A DNA stretch of 40,541 nucleotides from JANMOK01 sp031415055 (GTDB lineage Bacteria > Pseudomonadota > Alphaproteobacteria > Rhodobacterales > Rhodobacteraceae): the NCBI GenBank assembly GCA_031415055.1, contig JANOQZ010000039.1:1-40541 (forward strand), written 5' to 3'. Each line of letters begins with the position of its first letter. Position 1 is the first letter of the stretch. Shown one piece after another: positions 32,752-40,494 of the stretch. The notes under the pieces are model-generated. The model ran no database searches, was not told the origin of the DNA, and saw only the letters and a list, made by a program, of their open reading frames with translations. Position numbers and translations under genes: made by a program.

Positions 32752-34213
32752 CCAATTTCACCCAATCACCCGCCCGAAGTTCGGCAGTGTTGTCATAGCC
32801 GTTTAAAACGCGAAAATAATCAGAACTAAACGCGCCGAAGGGGAATGACGACGCAAGAAACTCCACTGTATCGCCGACTTGAACTTGGTAGGTGTCAATC
32901 CGGTAGGGATCTAGTTCAGTGGCTTCGGCGGCGCTAAGCGGACGAAAACTGAAAACAGCATCCGCCAAAGCCTCTCGCGTTGCATGATCGTCGATGGCGG
33001 AAACGCCCGTAAGTCGAATGATCTGGCCGTTGTAACGGATCGCGGTGAGTTGAATCATGATTTGGCCGTGCTTGGTCTTCGCCGGTAGCGAAACCGTCGC
33101 TGCTTGCAGCCCGTTGATGTCCAACGCATTCACCGCGCCCGCCGTGCCCATCCGCACCGTTTTCGCCAATCCCGGCAACCACGTCCGGGTGATAAACCGG
33201 GCTAGGTTTTGCCCATCATCACGTCCACCATCCAATTTGAACGTTGCCCGATCTGGCCCTTCGGCCAGCACTGCTTGGGCAGAGTTGGTGATGACAAACT
33301 CATCGGGCACGGAAAAGGTAAACCGCATTTCCGGGTGGCTGAATTTGCGACCGCGCACAAAACCCTGCGCGGCGCTGTCGCCGTAAACCACCCCATCAAT
33401 TGCCGCGTGATAGGTTTTTTCATCACGCGGCGCGTTTGAATTGACCTCGACCCCTTGGCCGTCGGCCTCACGGATGGCGGCGCGTACGCGGTCGGCGGTG
33501 GCGGGGTGGGAGGCGAAGAAACTGACCTGATTGGGGTTGTATTCACGGCCGCGCAGTTTTGCCTGCAACTGGGTCGAGGCCAAAAGATGGTCAAGGAAAT
33601 CGGCCTGTGCGTTGGGGTCATAACCCGCTGCGGCGATCAGCCTGATCCCCAGCTTGTCGGCTTCGTATTCCTGCGCTTGGCTATTCTGCGCGACATAGCC
33701 CATCGCCAGTTTCGCGCCCATCTGAATGCCGTCTTTCAACCCTTCGCGCCCGTTGGCCAGCCCGCCAATCACCGCGCCCAGCAAAACGCCGATACCAGCC
33801 TTATTGCCGGTTGAATCGCGTTCGGCCCCGTGATGCGCCGTCACATGACCAATCTCGTGGCCGATAACTGCGGCCAACTCCGCCTCGTCATTGGCCAAGG
33901 CCAATATCCCCCGCGTGAGGTAAATATACCCACCCGGTGTGGCAAAAGCGTTGATATCCGGCGTATCCAGCACAGTGAATGTCCACTGTGCATTAGGCTG
34001 GCTGGAGAATCCGGCCAGCTGTCGGCCAAGTTGTTCGACATAACCGACCAAAGTCGGGTCGTCATAAACACCACCTGCCTGTGCCAAGATCTGCCGATAA
34101 ATTGCATCGCCCTGCGCGTCTTCTGCTGCGGTTCTATCTTGGGCAAAGGCCAAGCTTGGCAGCAATAAAGCCGATGCCACCACAGCCGAAAACCATTTGA
34201 CCAATTCTCGCAT
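32741..34213 (-). CDS. Secreted M48-family metalloprotease (BepA/LoiP-like)
   Basis: 490 residues from the ATG at 34213, with GGGGAAAG just before it. The Sec signal MRELVKWFSAVVASALLLPS ends near AFAQ, so the enzyme is periplasmic or lipid-attached in the envelope. The zinc-binding HEIGHVTAHH is the M48 active site and EYEADKLGIR supplies the third ligand. The remaining part includes SFFASHPATADRV and a C-terminal LysM-like segment, TYQVQVGDTVEFLAS...AGDWVKLVVE, probably for peptidoglycan contact. Related proteases clear misfolded outer-membrane proteins. A tRNA lies upstream on the other strand. Confidence 0.92.
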   Translation of the reverse strand: MRELVKWFSAVVASALLLPSLAFAQDRTAAEDAQGDAIYRQILAQAGGVYDDPTLVGYVEQLGRQLAGFSSQPNAQWTFTVLDTPDINAFATPGGYIYLTRGILALANDEAELAAVIGHEIGHVTAHHGAERDSTGNKAGIGVLLGAVIGGLANGREGLKDGIQMGAKLAMGYVAQNSQAQEYEADKLGIRLIAAAGYDPNAQADFLDHLLASTQLQAKLRGREYNPNQVSFFASHPATADRVRAAIREADGQGVEVNSNAPRDEKTYHAAIDGVVYGDSAAQGFVRGRKFSHPEMRFTFSVPDEFVITNSAQAVLAEGPDRATFKLDGGRDDGQNLARFITRTWLPGLAKTVRMGTAGAVNALDINGLQAATVSLPAKTKHGQIMIQLTAIRYNGQIIRLTGVSAIDDHATREALADAVFSFRPLSAAEATELDPYRIDTYQVQVGDTVEFLASSFPFGAFSSDYFRVLNGYDNTAELRAGDWVKLVVE

Positions 34214-34324
34214 ACTTTCCCCGCGCAGCTCACTGCGAAAATGGACTTTGACCAAGCCCCGCGCAAGCCCCGCCGACCGCTTTGTTGACCATGCGCCAAG
34301 CCAAAGCTAAGAGATCGGCATAAT

Positions 34325-34400
34325 GACTCCGTAGCTCAGGGGATAGAGCGGCCGCCTCCTAAGCGGCAGGTCGATGGTTCGAATCCATCCGGGGTCGCCA
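34325..34400 (+). tRNA. tRNA-Arg (anticodon CCU)
   Basis: 76 nt with the full cloverleaf. Acceptor GACTCCG pairs with CGGGGTC (one G-T pair) and the 3' end GCCA is encoded. The D-arm is AGCTCAGGGGATAGAGC, and the anticodon loop CTCCTAA is closed by GCCGC/GCGGC. The T-arm is GGTTCGAATCC. Anticodon CCU decodes AGG. Confidence 0.96.
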
Positions 34401-34641
34401 GTTTTACAGTGATTGTTTGACAGAAGGGCGCTGTTTGGGCCGCGCTTTTCCATTGTTAACCATTCTGGGGAAACGAGAAAATAACCGTCGAAAATCACCT
34501 CAAAAACCACCTTTTACCCCCATTTTGGGCCAAAAAACCCCGATGTTTTGGGCGTTAACTTTTACCAAAATCTTGGATCGGCTGCGGCAACGCGTCGGAA
34601 CCAAGCCTTGCTTTCACGTTGCACGCGAGGCACCCACAAAA
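34401..34641. other. Gene-free region after tRNA-Arg with G-rich element 4
   Basis: No gene is visible between the tRNA and the ccrM terminator. On the minus strand, about 34480-34560 is G/T-rich and shares GGTTTTTGAGG with element 1, and GGGCGTTAAC on the plus strand also recurs there. tRNA 3' ends are frequent integration sites, but no integrase or repeated tRNA end is present here. Confidence 0.4.
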
Positions 34642-34671
34642 GAAAAAGCCCCGCCGTACAATGGCGGGGCT
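34642..34671 (-). terminator. Rho-independent terminator of ccrM
   Basis: A perfect 9-bp stem, AGCCCCGCC (34647-34655) and GGCGGGGCT (34663-34671), with a 7-nt loop. On the minus strand it is followed by TTTTTCTTTT. It lies 51 bp beyond the ccrM stop. Confidence 0.92.
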
Positions 34672-34722
34672 CTAGTCTGGTGCGGGGCGCACCAAGGCAG
34701 GAGACTTCATCTTTGGGGGGTC

Positions 34723-35826
34723 TCAGTCATCCTGCAACTCTGCGCGGACTTGTTGGCGTAGCACATCAATGGGCACGCTTTGTCCGTCTTTCTTAAAACA
34801 CCAATATGTCCAACCATTACAAGAAGGTGCGCCTTCCAACAGCGCACCAACCTGATGGATCGAACCGCGAGCGTCCGAGGCTATCAATGTTCCATCGGCT
34901 CGAACCTTGGCCGTGTGGCGGCCGTTCATGCTGCACAGGATTTCACCCGGCATCAGCATGCCGCGTTCCACCAATTGACCAAATGGAATACGAGTTTCCG
35001 CGCGTTTGCTGCCGGTCACTTCCAGCGCATCGCGGTCATAACGCCTTGTATTCGCAAGCCGTTTCGCCGCCACTTCCCGGTAGGCTGCCTCGCGCTCAAT
35101 CCCAATGAAATGCCGCCCAAGTTTCTTGGCGACTGCACCAGTGGTGCCGGTGCCAAAGAACGGGTCCAGCACCACATCGCCGGGTTTGGTGGTGGCAACC
35201 AGAACCCGATGCAACAAAGCCTCCGGCTTTTGCGTCGGATGCGCCTTGTCGCCTTTGTCATCCTTCAACCGTTCGTGCCCTGTGCACAACGGAATCACCC
35301 AGTCAGATCGCATCTGCACGCCGTCGTTCAGTTCCTTCAAAGCGTCGTAGTTGAACGTGTATTTCGAGGTGTCCGATTTCGCCGCCCAGATCATCGTCTC
35401 ATGCGCATTGGTCAGGCGTTTGCCGCGAAAATTCGGCATTGGGTTCGACTTGCGCCAAACCACGTCATTGAGGATCCAAAACCCTTGATCCTGCAAGGCC
35501 GATCCAACCCGGAAAATGTTGTGATACGACCCAATCACCCAGATCGCCCCATCGGGTTTCAGAACTCGCCGTGCTGCGGCCAGCCATTGCCTGGTGAAGG
35601 CATCATATTCCGCAAAACCCGCAAAACGGTCCCAGTGATCGTCCACCGCATCGACCAGCGAATTGTCCGGCCTGTGCAGGTCACCACGCAGTTGTAAATT
35701 GTAAGGCGGGTCAGCGAAAATCAGGTCAACCGAACATTCCGGCAACAGATTCATGGCCGGGATGCAATCCCCTGCAATGATCTGGTCAAGCGGCAATGCG
35801 CCCGAAATTTCGGTTGTTAAACTCAT
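34723..35826 (-). CDS. ccrM: Cell-cycle regulated GANTC-specific adenine methyltransferase
   Basis: 367 residues from the ATG at 35826, with GCAGGA suitably placed; the open frame extends to 35871 but the extra codons look leader-like. It is a beta-class N6-adenine methyltransferase: DPPY at 39-42 comes before the SAM motif LDPFFGTGTTG. The C-terminal domain (about 270-367), with GRHTAKVRADGTLIAS and SCNGWTYWCFK, is characteristic of CcrM. It methylates GANTC late in the cell cycle in alphaproteobacteria. Three GANTC sites lie in its own upstream region. Confidence 0.95.
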   Translation of the reverse strand: MSLTTEISGALPLDQIIAGDCIPAMNLLPECSVDLIFADPPYNLQLRGDLHRPDNSLVDAVDDHWDRFAGFAEYDAFTRQWLAAARRVLKPDGAIWVIGSYHNIFRVGSALQDQGFWILNDVVWRKSNPMPNFRGKRLTNAHETMIWAAKSDTSKYTFNYDALKELNDGVQMRSDWVIPLCTGHERLKDDKGDKAHPTQKPEALLHRVLVATTKPGDVVLDPFFGTGTTGAVAKKLGRHFIGIEREAAYREVAAKRLANTRRYDRDALEVTGSKRAETRIPFGQLVERGMLMPGEILCSMNGRHTAKVRADGTLIASDARGSIHQVGALLEGAPSCNGWTYWCFKKDGQSVPIDVLRQQVRAELQDD

Positions 35827-35871
35827 GTCATCCTGCCTGCGGACCTGTGCCGGTCTCGTTGCCTCAAACAT

Positions 35872-35910
35872 GATTCATGTCGGACTCGCCGTCAATAATT
35901 ATTTTGAATC
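35872..35910 (-). promoter_or_regulatory. Triple GANTC cluster in the ccrM promoter region
   Basis: GATTC (35872-35876), GACTC (35883-35887) and GAATC (35906-35910) fall within 39 bp, 46 bp upstream of the ccrM ATG. TTGACG on the minus strand (35895-35890) could be a -35 box between them. GANTC is the target of CcrM itself, which suggests methylation feedback on its own promoter, as described for Caulobacter ccrM. Confidence 0.55.
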
Positions 35911-35920
35911 AATAACTTAG

Positions 35921-36520
35921 TTATTTTGCTTCCCACAAGATGTTGTGGATGGGTTTGAACGAACGCCGATGATGTGGTGTGACGCCCAATCGTTTGAGAC
36001 CCGCCAAATGTGCTGGCACCCCATAGCCCATGTTGCTTTCCCACCCATATCCGGGGTGGACCTGTGACAGTTCTGCCATGATCCGGTCACGCGTAACCTT
36101 GGCGATGATCGAAGCAGCCGCAATCGAAGCACAACGCCCATCGCCTTTGACAATAGCTTCGGCACGGCACGGCAGATTCGGCGGCAGGCGGTTGCCGTCA
36201 ATCAAAGCAAATGCAGGTTTGATCGGCAACGCGGCCAAGGCCCGACGCATGGCAAGAAATGTCGCCTGCAAAATATTGAGGTTGTCAATTTCATCGACAC
36301 TGGCGATACCGATGCCAAAAGACGCGGTTGCCGCAATTTGCGCAAACAATTGCTCGCGTTTGGCGGAATTCAGTTTTTTTGAATCGTCCACTCCCGTTGG
36401 AATCGACGTCAAAATCACCGCTGCCGCCACCACTGGCCCGGCCCAAGGCCCACGCCCGGCCTCGTCAATGCCGCAACAAGGGTGCGGCTTTTGATTTTCG
36501 ATGGTTAAGTCTGGCTTCAC
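35921..36520 (-). CDS. rnhB: Ribonuclease HII
   Basis: 199 residues with a GTG start at 36520. The active-site signature is GIDEAGRGPWAGPVVAAAVI, with the paired acidic residues DE near the N-terminus, DDSKKL, then IDGN with another catalytic Asp and SIIAKVTRDRIM. The enzyme removes ribonucleotides and RNA primers from DNA. It lies 94 bp upstream of ccrM on the same strand, an arrangement common in alphaproteobacteria. Its ribosome-binding site is at the edge of a perfect hairpin (36523-36550). Confidence 0.96.
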   Translation of the reverse strand: MKPDLTIENQKPHPCCGIDEAGRGPWAGPVVAAAVILTSIPTGVDDSKKLNSAKREQLFAQIAATASFGIGIASVDEIDNLNILQATFLAMRRALAALPIKPAFALIDGNRLPPNLPCRAEAIVKGDGRCASIAAASIIAKVTRDRIMAELSQVHPGYGWESNMGYGVPAHLAGLKRLGVTPHHRRSFKPIHNILWEAK

Positions 36521-36522
36521 CT

Positions 36523-36550
36523 GTCACCCGTCATTTTCACGACGGGTGAC
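36523..36550 (-). terminator. Perfect hairpin between DoxX gene and rnhB
   Basis: GTCACCCGTC (36523-36532) and GACGGGTGAC (36541-36550) form a 10-bp stem with an 8-nt loop. It is 21 bp after the DoxX stop and directly before the rnhB GTG on the same strand. There is no T-run, so it may be a weak terminator or a structure that occludes the rnhB ribosome-binding site. Confidence 0.45.
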
Positions 36551-36571
36551 AACTTATCACGCAAAAGGCAA

Positions 36572-36991
36572 TCAGCGCGGCGCGATTGGCGACTTTTTCC
36601 AACGGCCCCAGATCACAAACAGGGCAAGGGTCAAAAGGACTAGGTTGATTGGCAATACCCCGAACTCGCCCCGTGAAATATGAACAGGCATGGCCACTAT
36701 CTGGATGACGCAAAGTCCCAATGCGGCCAAAGGTGTAAGCCACGGCAAGATTCGCGTGACGGCCGGAAGAATCAAACCGGCTGCTCCAGCCAGTTCAGCA
36801 GCCCCAATGAAGCGGACCATCGTCGGCGACCAGTCTTGAACCCAACCCATTTGCGTCACCAATTCAGCGATGGGTGTCGTCGTTTTCGCAAATCCAGCCA
36901 AGCCATAGGCAATCGCTAGCAGAACCTGCGCAACCCAAAGCGCAATGTTCAATTTGCTCAGTCCACCTGTTGAAACGCTTGTGTCAGCCAT
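36572..36991 (-). CDS. DoxX-family membrane protein
   Basis: 139 residues with four hydrophobic segments. The pattern ALWVAQVLLAIAYGLAGFAK...GAAELAGAAGLILPA is typical of DoxX/DoxX-like proteins. These are inner-membrane proteins of mostly unclear role, often in redox or small-molecule stress settings. It is transcribed divergently from an HxlR-type regulator across a 65-bp gap with an inverted repeat, so that regulator very likely controls it. Confidence 0.85.
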   Translation of the reverse strand: MADTSVSTGGLSKLNIALWVAQVLLAIAYGLAGFAKTTTPIAELVTQMGWVQDWSPTMVRFIGAAELAGAAGLILPAVTRILPWLTPLAALGLCVIQIVAMPVHISRGEFGVLPINLVLLTLALFVIWGRWKKSPIAPR

Positions 36992-37005
36992 TTCCTTCTC
37001 CTCAA

Positions 37006-37030
37006 TAAGTTAGTATTCTTTTGTAACTTA
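37006..37030. promoter_or_regulatory. Candidate HxlR operator between DoxX and hxlR-like genes
   Basis: TAAGTTA (37006-37012) and TAACTTA (37024-37030) are a perfect inverted repeat with 11 bp between, in the middle of the 65-bp divergent promoter. The spacing suits a winged-helix dimer such as HxlR. Confidence 0.55.
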
Positions 37031-37056
37031 CGCACAAATCATAACTGGGAGCCACG

Positions 37057-37458
37057 ATGCAAGTAGGCACATTCATGTCACCGGATTCCATCCCTGACTG
37101 CTCCGCCACCCGAGTGGTTCTTGACCGGATTGGCGATAAGTGGAGCCTGTATTTGATTGGCAGTCTTTGCCACGGCCCCAAACGCTTCAACGCCCTGAAA
37201 CGCGACATACCCGCAATTTCGCAGCGCATGCTGACCCTTGCGCTGCGTGGGCTAGAGCGGGATGGCCTAGTTAACCGAACGGCCCACTCATCAATTCCAC
37301 CGCGCGTTGAATATGCACTAACCCCGCTTGGCCATACGTTAAGAGCGCCGGTCGAAGCATTGGTCGGCTGGTCCAATTCGCATATGGTCGAGATCACTTC
37401 GGCACGTGCGGTGTATGACGCGAAAGCTAGTGTCGCGCCCGTTAGTTTGGTCGCCTAG
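37057..37458 (+). CDS. HxlR-family winged-helix transcriptional regulator
   Basis: 133 residues from the ATG at 37057; an internal ATG at 37075 is possible. The HxlR pattern is clear: PDCSATRVVLDRIGDKWSLYLIGSL, GPKRFNALKRDIPAISQRMLT (recognition helix), LRGLERDGLVNRT and PPRVEYALTPLGH (wing). Cysteines at the N-terminal segment (C15) and C39 might sense electrophiles, as in some relatives; this is conjecture. It faces the DoxX gene and probably regulates both. Confidence 0.9.
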   Translation: MQVGTFMSPDSIPDCSATRVVLDRIGDKWSLYLIGSLCHGPKRFNALKRDIPAISQRMLTLALRGLERDGLVNRTAHSSIPPRVEYALTPLGHTLRAPVEALVGWSNSHMVEITSARAVYDAKASVAPVSLVA

Positions 37459-37594
37459 CCGATTATCGGTCGAAAACAATGGAATTGAACGCCCAAACCG
37501 TGCGTAACAACTTTGCACAATTGCTGCCAAGGTTTTCGCGCGGCTTGTCACAAAATTGTGCTATAGCGGTCCGAAATGGAGATTCGAGCCTAGG

Positions 37595-37879
37595 ATGGAA
37601 CTGGTCGTTGCATTGATTGCCGGGGTATTGGGCGGAAACGCGGCGGGAGCGGTGTTTAAACCATTGAATTTGGGCTTGTTTGGCAATTCACTTGCGGGCT
37701 TGGCTGGCGGATTGATTGGCGGTCAAATCGGTGGGCAGTTGGAGACCGTTGATGCCTTGAACGGGCAAGACAGCACCGGCGCGGCGGGTGTCATCGCCGT
37801 TCTGGCGCTGGCCGCTATTGGCGGTTTCAGCTTAACCTTGTTTGGTGGATTATTGCGACAACTCGCACCAAGGCGCTGA
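37595..37879 (+). CDS. Glycine-rich small membrane protein, unknown
   Basis: 94 residues from the ATG at 37595; the frame is open from 37556 but the extra part is not protein-like. It has two or three hydrophobic segments with glycine-zipper spacing (GLAGGLIGGQIGGQL) and a final IGGFSLTLFGGLL. Homologous small proteins are common and uncharacterised in Rhodobacterales. The upstream region has a CACAAAATTGTG palindrome (37549-37560). It converges on dapB with an 8-bp gap. Confidence 0.62.
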   Translation: MELVVALIAGVLGGNAAGAVFKPLNLGLFGNSLAGLAGGLIGGQIGGQLETVDALNGQDSTGAAGVIAVLALAAIGGFSLTLFGGLLRQLAPRR

Positions 37880-37887
37880 ATACGTCG

Positions 37888-38697
37888 TTACAGGCCCAAG
37901 ACATCGATCATTGAATATTCGCCGGGTTTTTTGTCTTGACCCCACAATGCTGCTTTGACGGCACCTCGGGCAAAAACCAGCCGTTCGTCAGCGATATGGC
38001 GCAAAATGACGCGTTCGCCCGGTCCGGCAAAGATGACGTCGTGTTCGCCGATCACGTTGCCACCCCGGATCGAGGCAAAGCCGATGTCGCCTTTTTTGCG
38101 GGCGCCGGGCATGCCGTCGCGGCCACGGTCGGATACGTCTTTCAGGGCGACTCCGCGCCCCTCGGCAGCGGCTTCTCCCAACATCAGCGCCGTGCCCGAT
38201 GGGGCGTCGATTTTTTGGTTGTGGTGGGTCTCGATAATTTCGATGTCGTAATCTTCGCCCAAAGCCTCGGCCACTTTGCGGGTAAGCACCGTCAGCAGAT
38301 TGACGCCAAGGCTGTAGTTTCCTGCACGAATGATGGCGCAATGGTAGGAAGCGGCTTTAAGTTTAGTCAGGTCGTCATCGGATAGGCCTGTGGTGCCAAT
38401 CACATGCACGGCACGCGCTTGGGCAGCAAGGATGGAGTGATTGACCGTGGCGCTGGGGGACGTGAAATCAAGGATTGCCCGCGCGTTGACGATGGCGTCG
38501 ATCGGGTCGTCGTTGACTATTAACCCGCGCGCGGCACCGCCAAGGCATTCGCCCAGGTCGCGCCCGATCCAATCCGAACCGGGGCGTTCGGTGACGCCGA
38601 TCAGTTTGCAGGCCGGGCTGGCGTCAACCGCCTGCACCAGCATACGTCCCATGCGGCCTGACGCGCCCATGACGGCGATTGGAATTTGTTCGGCCAT
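37888..38697 (-). CDS. dapB: 4-hydroxy-tetrahydrodipicolinate reductase
   Basis: 269 residues from the ATG at 38697, giving MAEQIPIAVMGASGRMGR with the NAD(P)H-binding glycine motif. Earlier in-frame starts add a cysteine-rich stretch that does not belong. ETHHNQKIDAPSGTAL is the DapB signature with the catalytic His pair and Lys. The enzyme performs the second dedicated step of lysine and diaminopimelate synthesis, and so supplies peptidoglycan precursors. It is divergent from rbfA with a 65-bp gap. Confidence 0.96.
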   Translation of the reverse strand: MAEQIPIAVMGASGRMGRMLVQAVDASPACKLIGVTERPGSDWIGRDLGECLGGAARGLIVNDDPIDAIVNARAILDFTSPSATVNHSILAAQARAVHVIGTTGLSDDDLTKLKAASYHCAIIRAGNYSLGVNLLTVLTRKVAEALGEDYDIEIIETHHNQKIDAPSGTALMLGEAAAEGRGVALKDVSDRGRDGMPGARKKGDIGFASIRGGNVIGEHDVIFAGPGERVILRHIADERLVFARGAVKAALWGQDKKPGEYSMIDVLGL

Positions 38698-38762
38698 TTT
38701 GCCACCTGCTTGCATTTGCGGCATCCTTGGCATAGCGCAAGTCGCATTGGAAGTGAGGTTGC

Positions 38763-39146
38763 ATGGCACGCGGCAAATCAAACAACACATCGCAGCGCCA
38801 GTTGCGCGTGGGTGAGGTGATCCGCCATGCTTTGTCGCAGGCTTTGGCCCGTGGTGATACGCATGACCCCGATCTGGCGCATGTGTCGGTGACTGTCAGC
38901 GAGGTGCGGATGTCGCCGGATTTGAAAATTGCGACAGCATTTGTTTTGCCTTTGGGCGGGGTGAATACCGACGTGGTGATCAAGGCTTTGGCCCGCAACA
39001 AGGCCGAGTTGCGACACCTGGTGACGCGCGAGGTGAAACTAAAGTATTCACCCGATTTGCGGTTTCTGGCCGATACGACGTTTGATGAAATGGACAAGAC
39101 CCGTGCCATGCTGGAAAGCGACGCGGTGAAGCGTGACCTTGGCTAA
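38763..39146 (+). CDS. rbfA: Ribosome-binding factor A
   Basis: 127 residues. The KH-like fold reads QRQLRVGEVIRHALSQALAR, DPDLAHVSVTVSEVRMSPDLK and LRFLADTTFDEM, the standard RbfA pattern. It assists late 30S maturation. It overlaps truB by 14 nt and is co-transcribed with it. Confidence 0.95.
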   Translation: MARGKSNNTSQRQLRVGEVIRHALSQALARGDTHDPDLAHVSVTVSEVRMSPDLKIATAFVLPLGGVNTDVVIKALARNKAELRHLVTREVKLKYSPDLRFLADTTFDEMDKTRAMLESDAVKRDLG

Positions 39147-40017
39147 GGGTCGAAAGGTTGATGGCTGGGTGGTTTTGGACAAGCCCACCGGGATTTCGTC
39201 GGCGGCTGCTGTCAACCGGGTGAAATGGGCGTTTCAAGCACAAAAGGCCGGGCATTCGGGGACATTGGACCCGGCAGCGACCGGGGTTCTGGCGATAGCC
39301 TTGGGTGAAGCGACCAAGACGATTCCGGTGTTGGAAGATGTGCAGAAAGCCTATCGGTTTGTCGTGAGTTGGGGGCAGGCGACGAATACGGATGATGCTG
39401 AAGGGGTAGTGATTGCTACGTCGGATATGCGGCCAGACGCGGCGGCCATTCGGACGACTTTGTTGGGGTTTGTCGGCGATATTCAGCAGGTTCCGCCGCA
39501 GTTTTCGGCGGTCAAAGTTGGCGGTGAACGGGCCTATTCCTTGGCGCGGGCCGGCGAGGCGACGGACTTGGCGGCGCGGCCTTTGTGGGTTGAGTCGCTG
39601 GTGTTGGTTGATCAGCCCGATGCCGACCATGCCGTATTCGAAATGGTCTGCGGCAAGGGCGGATATGTGCGGGCGATTGCGCGGGATTTGGGGCAGGTTC
39701 TGGGCTGTTTGGGCCATGTTTTGACCCTGCGCCGCCTGTGGACCGGGCCGTTTTCGCTGGATCAGGCGCATGGGCTGGAGCGGTTTGCGGATCGTTCGGC
39801 GGCGTTAGACAGGTTGCTGTTGCCGGTTAAGGCCGCGTTGGGTGGGTTAGTGGAGTTGGCGTGTTCGGTGGAACAGGCGGCCTTGTTGCGCAACGGCATG
39901 GCGGTGCGATTGGGCGGGGATGAGGGTGAGGCTTGGGTTTCGTGTCAGGGTCAGCCCGTGGCGATTGGGGTGGTGTTGGGTGGCGAATTCAGGCCGGGGC
40001 GGGTTTTCGCAATTTAA
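39133..40017 (+). CDS. truB: tRNA pseudouridine-55 synthase
   Basis: 294 residues with a GTG start at 39133 inside the end of rbfA. GWVVLDKPTGISSAAAVN opens the protein, and catalytic Asp lies in GHSGTLDPAATGVL. KAYRFVVSWGQATNTDDAEG and VPPQFSAVKVGGERAY follow, and the C-terminal PUA-like part ends in GGEFRPGRVF. It makes the T-loop pseudouridine. The order rbfA-truB-rpsO is widely conserved. Confidence 0.96.
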   Translation: MTLAKGRKVDGWVVLDKPTGISSAAAVNRVKWAFQAQKAGHSGTLDPAATGVLAIALGEATKTIPVLEDVQKAYRFVVSWGQATNTDDAEGVVIATSDMRPDAAAIRTTLLGFVGDIQQVPPQFSAVKVGGERAYSLARAGEATDLAARPLWVESLVLVDQPDADHAVFEMVCGKGGYVRAIARDLGQVLGCLGHVLTLRRLWTGPFSLDQAHGLERFADRSAALDRLLLPVKAALGGLVELACSVEQAALLRNGMAVRLGGDEGEAWVSCQGQPVAIGVVLGGEFRPGRVFAI

Positions 40018-40190
40018 CGAGCACGATGCCGCAGCATTGGGTCCTTCCCATCCGCGCCATAATCGTCCATACACCGCCCCGCTGGCCCTAGGAATCGCTT
40101 GGGACTGGCTCTCGCTGTTCTGACCAAGCTGGACGACATCCCGGCTTGGCCTGAGCGGTGGGACGGAAACGCTGATATAGGAGTATCCCG

Positions 40191-40460
40191 ATGTCGATTA
40201 CGCCAGACGTCAAAGCGACGTTGATCAAAGACTATGCGACCGGGGAAAAAGACACCGGCTCGCCCGAGGTGCAGGTGGCGATTTTGACCAGCCGCATCAA
40301 CACTTTGACCGAGCATTTCAAGGCCCATGTCAAAGACAACCATTCGCGGCGCGGCTTGCTGAAAATGGTGGCGTTGCGCCGCAAGTTGCTTGACTACGTG
40401 AAAAGCAAGGACGAGGCGCGGTATCAAACTTTGATCACCCGGCTAGGCGTTCGCCGCTAA
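40191..40460 (+). CDS. rpsO: 30S ribosomal protein S15
   Basis: 89 residues, the typical length. EKDTGSPEVQVAILTSRINT and HSRRGLLKMVALRRKLLDY are classical S15. It binds the central domain of 16S rRNA. An AGGAG site at 40180-40184 precedes the ATG. The 173-bp gap after truB has no gene and could hold an S15 autoregulatory leader, but I see no decisive structure. pnp, which usually follows, is outside the window. Confidence 0.97.
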   Translation: MSITPDVKATLIKDYATGEKDTGSPEVQVAILTSRINTLTEHFKAHVKDNHSRRGLLKMVALRRKLLDYVKSKDEARYQTLITRLGVRR

Positions 40461-40470
40461 ATCCAACATG

Positions 40471-40494
40471 AAACGCGCCTTTTTGGGCGCGTTT
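40471..40494 (+). terminator. Terminator after rpsO
   Basis: AAACGCGCC (40471-40479) and GGCGCGTTT (40486-40494) form a 9-bp stem with a 6-nt loop, ten bases after the rpsO stop. The tail is TTTTGC, a short T-run, so read-through to a downstream pnp is possible. Confidence 0.78.

Noticed and set aside
34325..34722. An integrative element at tRNA-Arg
   Set aside because: There is no integrase and no direct repeat of the tRNA 3' end within the window. The following 322 bp is short and leads to a core gene.
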